64,000 bases of DNA from DASQPA01 sp963756455. GTDB taxonomy: Bacteria; Acidobacteriota; Thermoanaerobaculia; Multivoradales; UBA5704. Below are positions 37,540 to 46,017 of the stretch, piece by piece. Position 1 is the stretch's first letter. Every line of letters starts with the position of its first letter. Made by a program: the position numbers and the translations under genes. The stretch covers positions 1,798,001 through 1,862,000 of the forward strand of contig CAVWNC010000004.1 of assembly GCA_963756455.1 (NCBI GenBank), given 5' to 3'. The notes under the pieces are model-generated. The model searched no databases. It saw only the letters and a list, made by a program, of their open reading frames with translations, and was not told where the DNA came from.

Positions 37540-39906
37540 CTACTCCGCCACCCCCTTCTCCCGGAGCACATTCCACACCCGCTCCGGAGTCATCGGGATC
37601 TCCATGTGCCGCACCCCGAGGTGGGACAGGGCATCGACCACGGCGTTGACGATCGCGGGGGGCGCGCCGACGGTGGCGGACTCGCCGACTCCCTTGGCTC
37701 CCAGCGGGTGGTGGGGGCAGGGGGTCACCGTTTTGTCGGTCTCCCAGTTGGGCGTTTCCATCGCGGTCGGCACCAGGTAGTCCATGAAGCTGCCGCCCGA
37801 GATGTTGCCGCTCTCGTCGTAGCTGATCTCCTCGAAGAGCGCCGGGGCGAGGCCCATCGAGAGCCCGCCGTGGATCTGGCCGTCGACGATCATCGGGTTG
37901 ATGATGTTGCCGCAGTCGTCGACCGCCAGGAAGCGGCGGATCTTCACTTCACCCGTGCCGCGGTCGATGTCGACGACGCAGATGTAGCTGCCGAAGGGGA
38001 ACGTCAGGTTTGGCGGATCGTAATAATCGACCGCTTCGAGGCCCGCCTCCATCCCCGGCGGATGGTCGGTGTAGGCGGCGAAGGCGATCTCCTGGATGGT
38101 CTTCGCCCGCTGCGGGGCGCCCTTGACGAAGAACTTGCCGGGCTCCCACTCCAGATCCTCCTCGGCGGCCTCCAGGAGATAGGCGGCGATCTTCTTCGCC
38201 TTGGCACGGATCTTCCTCGCCGCGACCGCGGCGGCGGCGCCGGAGGTCGGGGTCGAGCGGCTGGCGTAGGTGCCGAGGCCGTAGGGAGCGGTATCGGTGT
38301 CCCCTTCCTCGACCTGGACGTGGGCGGCGGGGATGCCCAGCTCTTCGGCCACGATCTGGGCGTAGGTCGTCTCGTGGCCCTGCCCCTGGGACTTGGTGCC
38401 GAAACGAGCGATCGCTTTTCCGGTGGGATGGATGCGGATCTCCGCCGAGTCGAACATCTTGATTCCGAGGATGTCGAAATCTTTCGACGGCCCGGCGCCG
38501 ACGATCTCGGTGAAGGAGCAGATCCCGATCCCCATGAGCTCGCCGCGCTCGCGCTTCTCCGCCTGCTCTCTCCGCAGCTCTTTGTAGCCGATCCCCTCCA
38601 TCGCCTTTTCGAGCGCCGCCTTGTAGTTGCCGCTGTCGTACTCCCAGCCGAGCGCCGAGCGGTAGGGGAACCTCTCGGGCGGAATGAAATTCTTGAACCG
38701 CAGCTCCGCCGGGTCCATGTGAAGCTCTTGCGCCAGGACGTCGGTCACCCGTTCGATCGCGTGGACCGCCTCGGTGACCCGGAACGAGCAGCGGTAGGCG
38801 ACGCCGCCCGGCGGCTTGTTGGTGTAGGCGGCGTCCATCTCGGTGAAGGCCGTCTTGATGTCGTAGGAGCCGGTGCAGATCGAGAACAGGCCGGCGGGGA
38901 ACTTCGACGGATTGGCCGCGGCGTCGGCGTAACCATGATCGGCGAGTGTCGTGATGCGGAGCGCCGTCATCGTGCCGTCTTTTTTCGCCGCCAGCTCGGC
39001 GGTCATGTGGTAGTCGCGAGCGAAGGAATCCGCCTGGAGGTTCTCCATCCGGTCCTCCACCCACTTGACGGGCTTCCCGATGACGACCGACGCCGCGACC
39101 GCGATCACATAGCCCGGATAGACCGGCACCTTGCCGCCGAAGCCGCCGCCGATGTCCGGCGAGATGATGCGGATTTTCTCTTCCGAGAGCCCGACGTGGC
39201 CGGCGACGAGGGCGAAGACGGTGCGGATGGCGTGCGGCGCCTGGGTCGTCATGTAGACCGTCAGGTGGCCCATGGCGGGATCGAAATCGGCGACGCAGCC
39301 GCAGGTCTCGATCGAGGCGACGTGGATGCGCGGGATATAGATGTCCTGCTTGACCTTGACATCCGCCTCGGCGAAAGCCTTTTCGGTCGCCGCCCGGTCG
39401 CCGGTCTCCCAGTGCCAGATGTGATTGTCGGTCTTTCCTTCTTTATCGGTGCGGAGCACCGTGGCGCCCGGTTCGAGGGCCTTTTTGGGATCGACGACGA
39501 CGGGCAACGGCTCGTACTCGACCTCCACCGCCTCGACGCCGTCGGCCGCGATATAGCGATCGGTGGCGATCACCGCCGCCACCTCCTGCGCCTGATACAT
39601 CACTTTTTCTACCGGCAGGACCATCTGGGTGTCCGACATGAGAGTCGGCATCCAGTGCAGGTTGTAGGCTTTGAGCGTCTCGCCGGTGATCACCGCCAGC
39701 ACTCCCGGGATGGCGAGCGCCTTCTCGGTATGGATCGCCTTGATCTTGGCGTGCGCGTAGGGGCTCCGCACGATGTCCATGTGGAGCATGCCGGGGAGCT
39801 TGACGTCGTCGACGTAATTGCCTTTGCCGCGGATGAAACGCGGATCTTCCTTGCGCTTCATCGAGTGGCCCATGCCGCAGATCGCTGCTGATGTTCTGGG
39901 TTCCAT
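37540..39906 (-). CDS. coxL: Aerobic CO dehydrogenase large subunit, form I
   Basis: The 788-aa protein is the molybdopterin subunit that oxidises CO to CO2. The active-site loop reads VAYRCSFRVTEAV (38779-38799, residue about 370). AYxCSFR is the form I signature, whose cysteine bridges copper in the Mo-Cu site; form II and xanthine dehydrogenases have AYRGAGR. IGGGFGGK and the catalytic glutamate in KGVGESATVGAP are also present. The start ATG follows AGGAGGAATC; a longer frame upstream runs over coxS and is rejected. It is the last gene of the operon, 8 bp after coxS. Confidence 0.95.
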   Translation of the reverse strand: MEPRTSAAICGMGHSMKRKEDPRFIRGKGNYVDDVKLPGMLHMDIVRSPYAHAKIKAIHTEKALAIPGVLAVITGETLKAYNLHWMPTLMSDTQMVLPVEKVMYQAQEVAAVIATDRYIAADGVEAVEVEYEPLPVVVDPKKALEPGATVLRTDKEGKTDNHIWHWETGDRAATEKAFAEADVKVKQDIYIPRIHVASIETCGCVADFDPAMGHLTVYMTTQAPHAIRTVFALVAGHVGLSEEKIRIISPDIGGGFGGKVPVYPGYVIAVAASVVIGKPVKWVEDRMENLQADSFARDYHMTAELAAKKDGTMTALRITTLADHGYADAAANPSKFPAGLFSICTGSYDIKTAFTEMDAAYTNKPPGGVAYRCSFRVTEAVHAIERVTDVLAQELHMDPAELRFKNFIPPERFPYRSALGWEYDSGNYKAALEKAMEGIGYKELRREQAEKRERGELMGIGICSFTEIVGAGPSKDFDILGIKMFDSAEIRIHPTGKAIARFGTKSQGQGHETTYAQIVAEELGIPAAHVQVEEGDTDTAPYGLGTYASRSTPTSGAAAAVAARKIRAKAKKIAAYLLEAAEEDLEWEPGKFFVKGAPQRAKTIQEIAFAAYTDHPPGMEAGLEAVDYYDPPNLTFPFGSYICVVDIDRGTGEVKIRRFLAVDDCGNIINPMIVDGQIHGGLSMGLAPALFEEISYDESGNISGGSFMDYLVPTAMETPNWETDKTVTPCPHHPLGAKGVGESATVGAPPAIVNAVVDALSHLGVRHMEIPMTPERVWNVLREKGVAE

Positions 39907-39914
39907 GATTCCTC

Positions 39915-40418
39915 CTAGGACGCGACCGGAAGCTTGGAATCCGCTTCGGAACGCAGCGCAGCGGCCGCGTGCTGGACGGACTTGATGATGTTGACGTAAC
40001 CGGTGCAACGGCAGAGATTGCCGGAGATGGCCTGACGGATCTCGGGCTCGCTGGGATCGGTATTCTGCTGCAGGAGAGCATACCCGGTCATCAGCATGCC
40101 CGGCGTGCAGAAGCCGCACTGGAGGCCGTGCTCCTGCCAGAAACCGTTCTGAATGGGATGGAGCTTGCCACCCTGCTCCAGCCCCTCGACGGTCGTCACA
40201 GAACGTCCGTCGGCCTGCACGGCGAGGACGGTGCACGACTTGACCGGCTGGCCGTCCAGGAGCACCGTGCAGGCGCCGCAGTGGGTGGTGTCGCAGCCGA
40301 TGTGGGTCCCGGTCATCGAAAGCTTTTCGCGCAGGAGATGGACCAGGAGGAGGCGCGATTCGACTTCCACCTTCTGCTCGCTGCCGTTGATCTTGACGCT
40401 GATCGCATGTTGGGACAT
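39915..40418 (-). CDS. coxS: CO dehydrogenase small (2Fe-2S) subunit
   Basis: The 167-aa iron-sulfur subunit passes electrons from the Mo-Cu site to FAD. The plant-ferredoxin cluster is bound by HIGCDTTHCGACTV and a fourth cysteine in PVKSC. The second cluster is bound by LQCGFCTPGM and GNLCRCTGY. Length and spacing are normal for the family. It lies between coxM (3 bp upstream) and coxL, so the three subunits are made together. Confidence 0.95.
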   Translation of the reverse strand: MSQHAISVKINGSEQKVEVESRLLLVHLLREKLSMTGTHIGCDTTHCGACTVLLDGQPVKSCTVLAVQADGRSVTTVEGLEQGGKLHPIQNGFWQEHGLQCGFCTPGMLMTGYALLQQNTDPSEPEIRQAISGNLCRCTGYVNIIKSVQHAAAALRSEADSKLPVAS

Positions 40419-40421
40419 GGC

Positions 40422-41333
40422 CTAGCTCTCCTCTTTCTGGCCGGCGTGCCCGGCAGCCCGGTCGAGGGCCCGTTTCAAGGCGCGTCCGGTCAAGACCCGC
40501 GCCATCTGCCGCTTGTATTCGATCTGCCCCCGCCGGTCGGCGCCGGGCGAGGTCGCGTCCCCGGCGAGCCGCGCCGCTTCGGCGAGCCGCTCCGGGGTCG
40601 GCGTCTGGCCGGTCAGGAGCTTCTCGGCTGCGGTGGCGCGGATGGGGGTCGGCCCGGCATTGGTCAAGGCGATCCCCACGCTCGCGATGGTGCCGTCCGC
40701 CCCGAGCGTCAACTGGACGGCGGCGGCCGCGGTGGCGAAATCGCCCACCTTGCGCTCCAGCTTCACGTAGGCGCCACCAGCTTTCTGAGGAGCCGCCGGC
40801 GGCTCGGGGATCTGGATCTCGGTGAGGATCTCGTCCGGCGCCAGCGCCGTCTGGAAGAGGCCGAGAAAGAAGTCGTCGACGGGGATCGTCCGCGCGCCGT
40901 TGGGACCGGTCGCGACGATCTGAGCGCCGACGGCGAGCATGGTCGCCGGATGATCGTTCGCCGGATCGCCGTGCGCCAGATTGCCACCGACGGTCGCCAG
41001 GTTGCGGACGAGGGGATCGGCGATCACCTCCGCGGTGTCTCGGAGGATCGGGTACTTCTTGCGGATGAGGTCCGAATGTTCGAGCGCCGACTCCCGGGTG
41101 CGGCCGCCGATGCGGAGGAAACCGCCCTCCTCCCGGATGTATTCGAGCCCGGGGATGCGGCCGATGTCCACCAGGTGGCCGGTCGAACCCAGCCGGAGTT
41201 TGAGGAGCGGCAGGAGACTCTGACCGCCGGAGAGGACTTTCGCTTCGCCGCTTAGGGCGCCATGGCTCTCTAGGAGTGTGAAGGCCTCCTCCAGAGTCTT
41301 GGGGGCATGGTAGTCAAAGGGTGCGGGTATCAT
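40422..41333 (-). CDS. coxM: CO dehydrogenase medium (FAD) subunit
   Basis: The 303-aa flavoprotein subunit carries the family's FAD motifs AKVLSGGQSLLPLLKLR (about residue 32) and TVGGNLAHGDPANDHPA (about residue 105). It receives electrons from CoxS and hands them to quinone. I chose ATG 41333 (MIPAPFDYHAPK) because homologues start there and AAGGAG precedes it. The frame itself extends 14 codons further. It lies 23 bp after coxG. Confidence 0.93.
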   Translation of the reverse strand: MIPAPFDYHAPKTLEEAFTLLESHGALSGEAKVLSGGQSLLPLLKLRLGSTGHLVDIGRIPGLEYIREEGGFLRIGGRTRESALEHSDLIRKKYPILRDTAEVIADPLVRNLATVGGNLAHGDPANDHPATMLAVGAQIVATGPNGARTIPVDDFFLGLFQTALAPDEILTEIQIPEPPAAPQKAGGAYVKLERKVGDFATAAAAVQLTLGADGTIASVGIALTNAGPTPIRATAAEKLLTGQTPTPERLAEAARLAGDATSPGADRRGQIEYKRQMARVLTGRALKRALDRAAGHAGQKEES

Positions 41334-41356
41334 CTGACGATCGCTCCTTTTTCGCG

Positions 41357-42130
41357 CTAGCGGCGCTTCAACCAACAGGTCAGAAGAAAAGCGAGGGCGG
41401 CGCCGATCCAGAAGGCGGGCTGGCGCACCGTGCGCAGAGCCGCCCGGCCGACCGCCTGCGCTCCCAGCGAGCCCAGGTCGAGCACCTCTTCGGAGGCGGC
41501 GACCGGCGGCCGCGGGGCCGGGGCGGGCGCCGCCGCGACCCGAGGAGTTGCCGGGGCCGGCGTCACCGGAGTTGCCGGAGTTGCCGAAGCTGCACCCGGT
41601 GCCGTCTCAGCAGGTGGGGAGGCCGGAGACGCCGCAGGCGCAGGAGATGCCACAGGCTCTGGAGCCGCCACAGCCGCAGTCTCGAGCTCGCGGCGCATGG
41701 CCTGGGAGAACTTCTGGAACAGCGCATCGGACACGTCCTGGATCATCCCGCGGCCGAACTGCGCCAGGACGCCGACGACGTTGACGTCCGAAACGACCGT
41801 CACCTCGGTCTCGTTGGGACCGCGCTCGACGACGCGGCTCTTCATCCGCATGTCGGCGCCGCCTTTGCCCTTGGTCTCCTGCCCCGAGCCCGAAAGCTCC
41901 GCCTCTCGGGCTTGCGGGTCGAGGCGATCGAAGTGCAGCTTGCCGCGGTAGCTCGCGGTCACCGGCCCCACCTTGACGGTGATCGTCCCGACGTACGTCT
42001 CGTCGTCGACTTTCTCCGTCAGGGCGGCGCCCGGCAGGCAGCGCGCCACCCGGTAGGGGTCGATGAGGAAAGCCCACACGGCATCGGCGGGGGCGTTGAC
42101 GGTGAAGCTCTTGGTGATCTCCATTCCCAT
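41357..42130 (-). CDS. coxG: CoxG-type SRPBCC protein with C-terminal membrane anchor
   Basis: The 257-aa protein has an N-terminal SRPBCC lipid-binding fold (EITKSFTVNAPADAVWAFL through MRRELE, about residues 3-150). A low-complexity Ala/Pro linker of about 65 residues follows. The protein ends with a hydrophobic helix (FWIGAALAFLLTCWLKRR). CoxG proteins anchor CO dehydrogenase at the membrane and are reported to bind quinone for electron transfer. The linker is encoded by imperfect 9-bp repeats (about 41545-41640). It lies between coxE and coxM. Confidence 0.9.
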   Translation of the reverse strand: MGMEITKSFTVNAPADAVWAFLIDPYRVARCLPGAALTEKVDDETYVGTITVKVGPVTASYRGKLHFDRLDPQAREAELSGSGQETKGKGGADMRMKSRVVERGPNETEVTVVSDVNVVGVLAQFGRGMIQDVSDALFQKFSQAMRRELETAAVAAPEPVASPAPAASPASPPAETAPGAASATPATPVTPAPATPRVAAAPAPAPRPPVAASEEVLDLGSLGAQAVGRAALRTVRQPAFWIGAALAFLLTCWLKRR

Positions 42131-42176
42131 GGTGTCTTCTTTTTCTCCTGGAGGCTGCCGATTCAGGCGACGAGCC

Positions 42177-43448
42177 TCAGGCTGCGAGCAAGGGTAAAAG
42201 CCGTTCCAACGATTCGAGGTTGTGGGCCGGCAGCAGCCGGTCGAGGTACGGGAGGGCGGCCGCCATGGCGCGGGCGGTGGGCTCGTAGCGCGCGTCCCCG
42301 GCGAGCGGATTCAACCAGAAGACCCGCCGGGCACGGCCGCGGATGGCGCGCATCGCTCCCGCGAGCGGCGTCACGTCGCCGCGGTCGAGGCCGTCCGAAA
42401 GAATGAGGACGAGGGTCTGTCCGTCGACGACCGCATCGAGATGGAACGCCACGAAATCCGCCAGACACTCGCCGATCCGCGTCCCTCCCGACCAGTCGGG
42501 CACCTCGGCGGCCAGGCGCTCCAGCACGAGGTCGATCCGGCCCGGCCGGAAGAAAGGGGTGAGCCGGACGAGCGAGGTATTGAACGCGAAGACCTCGGTC
42601 GACCGCGCCGCCCGGCGCAGAGCGAGCACGAAGCCGAGGAAGAAGCGGGCATGGGGGTCCATCGAGCCGCTGGTGTCGCAGAGCACCACCAGCCGGGGCT
42701 CCTCGATCGGCCGCGCCCGCCGGGCGAGGGAGAGAAACTCGCCGCCGTGGGCGAGGGCGCGGCGGAAGCTCCGCCTTAGATCCACCTCGCCGCGGCCACG
42801 GACCGGCACCCGCCGACGGCTGCGCCGGGTGGCGAGCCGCAGGGCCAGGCGGGCGAGGAGGCGCTCCAGGGCGAGGAGGTCGGCCGCCGTGTACTCCTCG
42901 AAAGGTTTCCGGCGGAGCCGGGCCTCCGGGCTGTACCCCGGCTCGTCGCCCTCGGGAAACGTCACCTCGACCGCCCGTTCGTTTTCCGGCGCCCGGCGCG
43001 GTCGCGCCTGGGGGGACGGCGGACGGGGAGCCCCCGGCAGGCGCGGCGCCTGGATCGGCGGATTGGCGGAAGCGGAGGCTGCCGCCGGCTCGCCCTCCAC
43101 GCTCCACAGCCGGGCGAAGAGGTCTTCGAAGGCCGCCAGGTCGCGCGGCCGAATCTTGAGCGCCGCGCGAAGCGCCCGGCGCACCTCGTCGCGGTCGCTC
43201 AAGTCGACGAGCGTGAGCACCGCCAAGCCGTCCGCCTCGTCGCTCAGGTGGATGGCGGCGCCGCGCTCCCGCAAAGCCCGCCCGAAACGGGCGATTTGAG
43301 ACACCAGATCGGCCGCATCGGTACGGGGCCCGTCTGAACCTGCGGGCGGCTTCCCTCGGGCGCTCTGCGCAGCCAGGAGGCCGTCCTCGGTTTCAGACGG
43401 CCCCCTGGCCAGCGGGTCGGGCGGGACAAAAGCGGGAGGGACGCTCAT
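42177..43448 (-). CDS. coxE: CoxE-like von Willebrand A-domain protein
   Basis: The 423-aa protein has a C-terminal VWA/MIDAS domain: VVLCDTSGSMDPHARFF, WSGGTRIGECLADF and ILSDGLDRGD. It works with the CoxD ATPase in maturation of the Mo-Cu site. The first 230 residues are a helical, Pro/Arg-rich region typical of CoxE. I placed the start at 43448, where ATGA overlaps the coxD stop; a much longer frame upstream is antisense noise over coxD. Confidence 0.9.
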   Translation of the reverse strand: MSVPPAFVPPDPLARGPSETEDGLLAAQSARGKPPAGSDGPRTDAADLVSQIARFGRALRERGAAIHLSDEADGLAVLTLVDLSDRDEVRRALRAALKIRPRDLAAFEDLFARLWSVEGEPAAASASANPPIQAPRLPGAPRPPSPQARPRRAPENERAVEVTFPEGDEPGYSPEARLRRKPFEEYTAADLLALERLLARLALRLATRRSRRRVPVRGRGEVDLRRSFRRALAHGGEFLSLARRARPIEEPRLVVLCDTSGSMDPHARFFLGFVLALRRAARSTEVFAFNTSLVRLTPFFRPGRIDLVLERLAAEVPDWSGGTRIGECLADFVAFHLDAVVDGQTLVLILSDGLDRGDVTPLAGAMRAIRGRARRVFWLNPLAGDARYEPTARAMAAALPYLDRLLPAHNLESLERLLPLLAA

Positions 43449-44332
43449 CCCACCGCCTCCGCGAGCACCGCTTCCAGCTCCTCGCCTTGCAGCTCGCGCA
43501 GATCGTGCCGGTCTTTCAGGATGCAGCCCAGGGTTTCCTGGACCGTCTCCCGGTCCAGATGATCGCTGTGGAGCCGCAGCAGCGCCTGCGCCCAGTCGAG
43601 CGTCTCCGCCACCCCCGGCGCCTTGCTCAACCGCCGCCGCCGTAGCGCAGCCATGAAGCGACCGATCTCCAAAGCGAGCCGGGCGCTCGCCCCCGGCACC
43701 CGGGCGTTCAAGATGCGCACTTCCTTTTCGAGCGTCGGGTGCTCGATATAGAGATAGAGACAACGCCTGCGGAGCGCGTCGCCGATCTCCCGGCTGCGGT
43801 TCGAGGTGAGGACGACATAGGGCACGTGCTCGGCGCGGATCGTGCCGAGCTCCGGGATCGTCACCTGGAAATCCGACAGCACCTCCAGGAGGAACGCCTC
43901 GAAGCCGTCGTCGGCGCGGTCGACCTCGTCGATCAGGAGGACCGCCGGCCCTTCCTTCCGGGTGATGGCGCGGAGCAGCGGTCGTTCCAGGAGATAGCTG
44001 CGGCCGAAGATCAGATCCTCGATCTCGCCCGCCGACTTGCCCTCGTCTTCGGCGGCGGCGATCCGCAGGCGGAGCATCTGGCGCTGGTAGTTCCACTCGT
44101 AGAGGGAGGTCGAGACGTCCAGCCCCTCGTAGCACTGGAGGCGGATCAGATCGGTGTCTTCGAGCCGTGCCAGCACCTTCGCGATCTCGGTCTTCCCCAC
44201 CCCGGCATCGCCCTCGATCAGGAGCGGCCGCCGCATCTCCCGGGAGAGGAAGAGCGCCGTGGCGATCGCCGGATCGGCGATATACCCCAGGCGCTCCATG
44301 GACTCGGCCAGAGCGGCGATCTCCGGCCTCAA
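43445..44332 (-). CDS. coxD: CoxD-like MoxR AAA+ ATPase
   Basis: The 295-aa MoxR-type ATPase has a Walker A in LLIEGDAGVGKTEIAKVL (about residue 41), a Walker B in AVLLIDEVDRADD and sensor 1 in VVLTSNRSREIGDALRRRC. In CO oxidisers CoxD is needed to insert sulfur and copper into CoxL. It starts at a TTG whose last bases form the stop of the preceding gene (TTGA) and ends in an ATGA overlap with coxE, so the three are translationally coupled. Confidence 0.92.
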   Translation of the reverse strand: MRPEIAALAESMERLGYIADPAIATALFLSREMRRPLLIEGDAGVGKTEIAKVLARLEDTDLIRLQCYEGLDVSTSLYEWNYQRQMLRLRIAAAEDEGKSAGEIEDLIFGRSYLLERPLLRAITRKEGPAVLLIDEVDRADDGFEAFLLEVLSDFQVTIPELGTIRAEHVPYVVLTSNRSREIGDALRRRCLYLYIEHPTLEKEVRILNARVPGASARLALEIGRFMAALRRRRLSKAPGVAETLDWAQALLRLHSDHLDRETVQETLGCILKDRHDLRELQGEELEAVLAEAVG

Positions 44333-45357
44333 ACCGTGGTCTCCGATGTCTCAGGGCTCGCGGGGGCCAGGTAGCGCGCGGGATCGGCCAGGAAGCGCTC
44401 GCGGCAGCCGCCGCCGCAGAAGTAGTACCTCTGGCCGGCGTGCTCGGCCTGGTGGCGAGCCGTGGCGATCGTCACCGTCATGCCGCAGACCGGGTCGAGG
44501 GCGTCGCTCGGCGGCAGTGGAGGGAGGGACGGGTCGACCTCGCCCGGCTTCTCCCCCGCCGCCTTTTCCGCCTCGTGCCGCTGCTCGACGATCTGGGCGA
44601 GGACGGAGAGGGCGATCTCCTCCGGGCGCTGGGCGCCGATCTTCAAACCCGCCGGGCTGTGGATGGCGTCGAGCGCCGCGGCGGTCACCCCGCCGGCTTC
44701 CAGGGTTTCGCGGATCTGGGCGAAGCGCTTGCGGCTCGCGACGACCCCCAGGTAGGCAGGAGAGAGCGCGAGGGCCGCCCGGATCGCCTCCTCGTCGCGC
44801 TCCCCCATCGTCGCCACGACGACGAAGCGCGGGCTGGAGGACGGGGCGAGCGGGCCGGCATCGGTGAGGATCTGGTCGGCGCCTAAGAAGCGCTCGGGAC
44901 CCGCTTCTTCCGTGTTGGCGACATCCGGATCGACGACTGCGACCGTGTAGCCCATGGCCTTCCCCAGCCGGACGAGAGCGCGGGCGGTGGGCGAGACGCC
45001 GAAGACGACGAGGCGGGGTCCGGGCACGACGGGTTCCAGGTAGATTTCCACGGTCCCTCCGCTGTGGCAGGTCATGGGGAAGACCGCCACCCCCGGCCGC
45101 CGTTCGGTTTCCGGATCGGGCGCCAGGGCGACCAGGCGGGGCAGGCCGTCGGCGAGCGCGCGCTGCGCCTCGCGGACGATGGTCGGCTGGGTGCAGCTCC
45201 CTCCCAGCCAGCCGTGGAAGTCCCCGGCGGCGGTGATGAGGGCCATGTCTCCGGCCTGGGAGGAGCTGGCGGGCTGGCGGCGGACGACGATCGCGAGGAC
45301 GAAGGGTTCCTCCCGCCGCGCCAGGTCCGCGGCCAGCTGGAGGAGGTTCGCATGCAT
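44329..45357 (-). CDS. coxF: CoxF/XdhC-family maturation protein fused to a YHS domain
   Basis: 342 aa. The N-terminal XdhC/CoxI-type domain contains LAIVVRRQPASSSQAGD, GWLGGSCTQPTIVREAQRAL and a Rossmann part from PRLVVFGVSPTARALV. XdhC-like proteins handle the molybdenum cofactor before insertion. After a linker near residue 285 comes a YHS domain: LDPVCGMTVTIATARHQAEH and YYFCGGGCRERFLADPARYL. This metal-binding module is common in copper ATPases. The fusion may help deliver copper to the Mo-Cu site (inference). The stop overlaps coxD. The 3' end also carries a short SPETSETT repeat. Confidence 0.85.
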   Translation of the reverse strand: MHANLLQLAADLARREEPFVLAIVVRRQPASSSQAGDMALITAAGDFHGWLGGSCTQPTIVREAQRALADGLPRLVALAPDPETERRPGVAVFPMTCHSGGTVEIYLEPVVPGPRLVVFGVSPTARALVRLGKAMGYTVAVVDPDVANTEEAGPERFLGADQILTDAGPLAPSSSPRFVVVATMGERDEEAIRAALALSPAYLGVVASRKRFAQIRETLEAGGVTAAALDAIHSPAGLKIGAQRPEEIALSVLAQIVEQRHEAEKAAGEKPGEVDPSLPPLPPSDALDPVCGMTVTIATARHQAEHAGQRYYFCGGGCRERFLADPARYLAPASPETSETTV

Positions 45358-45390
45358 GGTCGGCTCTCGCTTCCTTTCTCGCGTGTAGCT

Positions 45391-46017
45391 CTACTGTCCC
45401 CCGCGCACCCGCGCGTAGTCCTCCGGCACGTCCAGATCGGAGAGTGCCAGAGCCGGCCAGGCCAGAACCTCGGCCTCGTGCCGGTGGCGCTTGACGACCT
45501 GCTTGCCGCAGCCGGTCTCGGTCATCGCCGTCAATTCCTCGAAGAGCGACTGATCGTACAGCATCGGGGGCGCATGGACCCCCTCGTAGTCCGAAACGAC
45601 GAGCGGCGCCGGGCTCGACCGGTAGCGGGCGACGAGCGCCGCGATCATCTCGGAGGTGACGTAGGGCATGTCGGCGAGCAGGACGACCGCGCCCTGCACC
45701 TCGGGATGGGCCGAAAGCGCGGCGAGCCCGGCGCGGAGGGAGGAGGTGATCCCCTCCTCGAAATCGGGGTTGTAGACCACCTCGCAGGCGAGCCCGGCCA
45801 CCTCCTGCTCGGTCCTCTCCCGCTGGTGGCCGAGGACGACCAGGAGCGGCGAGAGCCCGGCCGCGATCGCCCGCCGCGCGGCGCCGCGGAGGACGCTCTC
45901 GCCGTCGAGCTCAAAAAGCATCTTATTGCTTCCCATCCGGCTCGACAGGCCGGCGGCCAGGAGGATGCCGGCGACAGGTCCGGAGCGGTCTGGCGTCTCA
46001 GAGGACGGGTCCGGCAT
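45391..46017 (-). CDS. MocA/MobA-like nucleotidyltransferase
   Basis: The 208-aa protein has the nucleotide-binding start GILLAAGLSSRMGSNKMLFELDGESVL, then LLADMPYVTSEMI and GVHAPPMLYD. This is the pattern of CTP:molybdopterin cytidylyltransferases. CO dehydrogenase uses the cytosine dinucleotide form of the cofactor, so a MocA role fits the operon. It overlaps the upstream xdhC-like gene by 20 bp and is 33 bp from coxF. Confidence 0.88.
   Translation of the reverse strand: MPDPSSETPDRSGPVAGILLAAGLSSRMGSNKMLFELDGESVLRGAARRAIAAGLSPLLVVLGHQRERTEQEVAGLACEVVYNPDFEEGITSSLRAGLAALSAHPEVQGAVVLLADMPYVTSEMIAALVARYRSSPAPLVVSDYEGVHAPPMLYDQSLFEELTAMTETGCGKQVVKRHRHEAEVLAWPALALSDLDVPEDYARVRGGQ

Noticed and set aside
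37483..39891. 802-aa plus-strand frame opposite coxL
   Set aside because: It is antisense of a clearly recognised coxL and has Arg/Asp/Val-biased composition without domains.
37540..39906. Xanthine dehydrogenase or form II CoxL
   Set aside because: The active-site loop is AYRCSFR, not AYRGAGR, and coxD, E, F and G neighbours are present.
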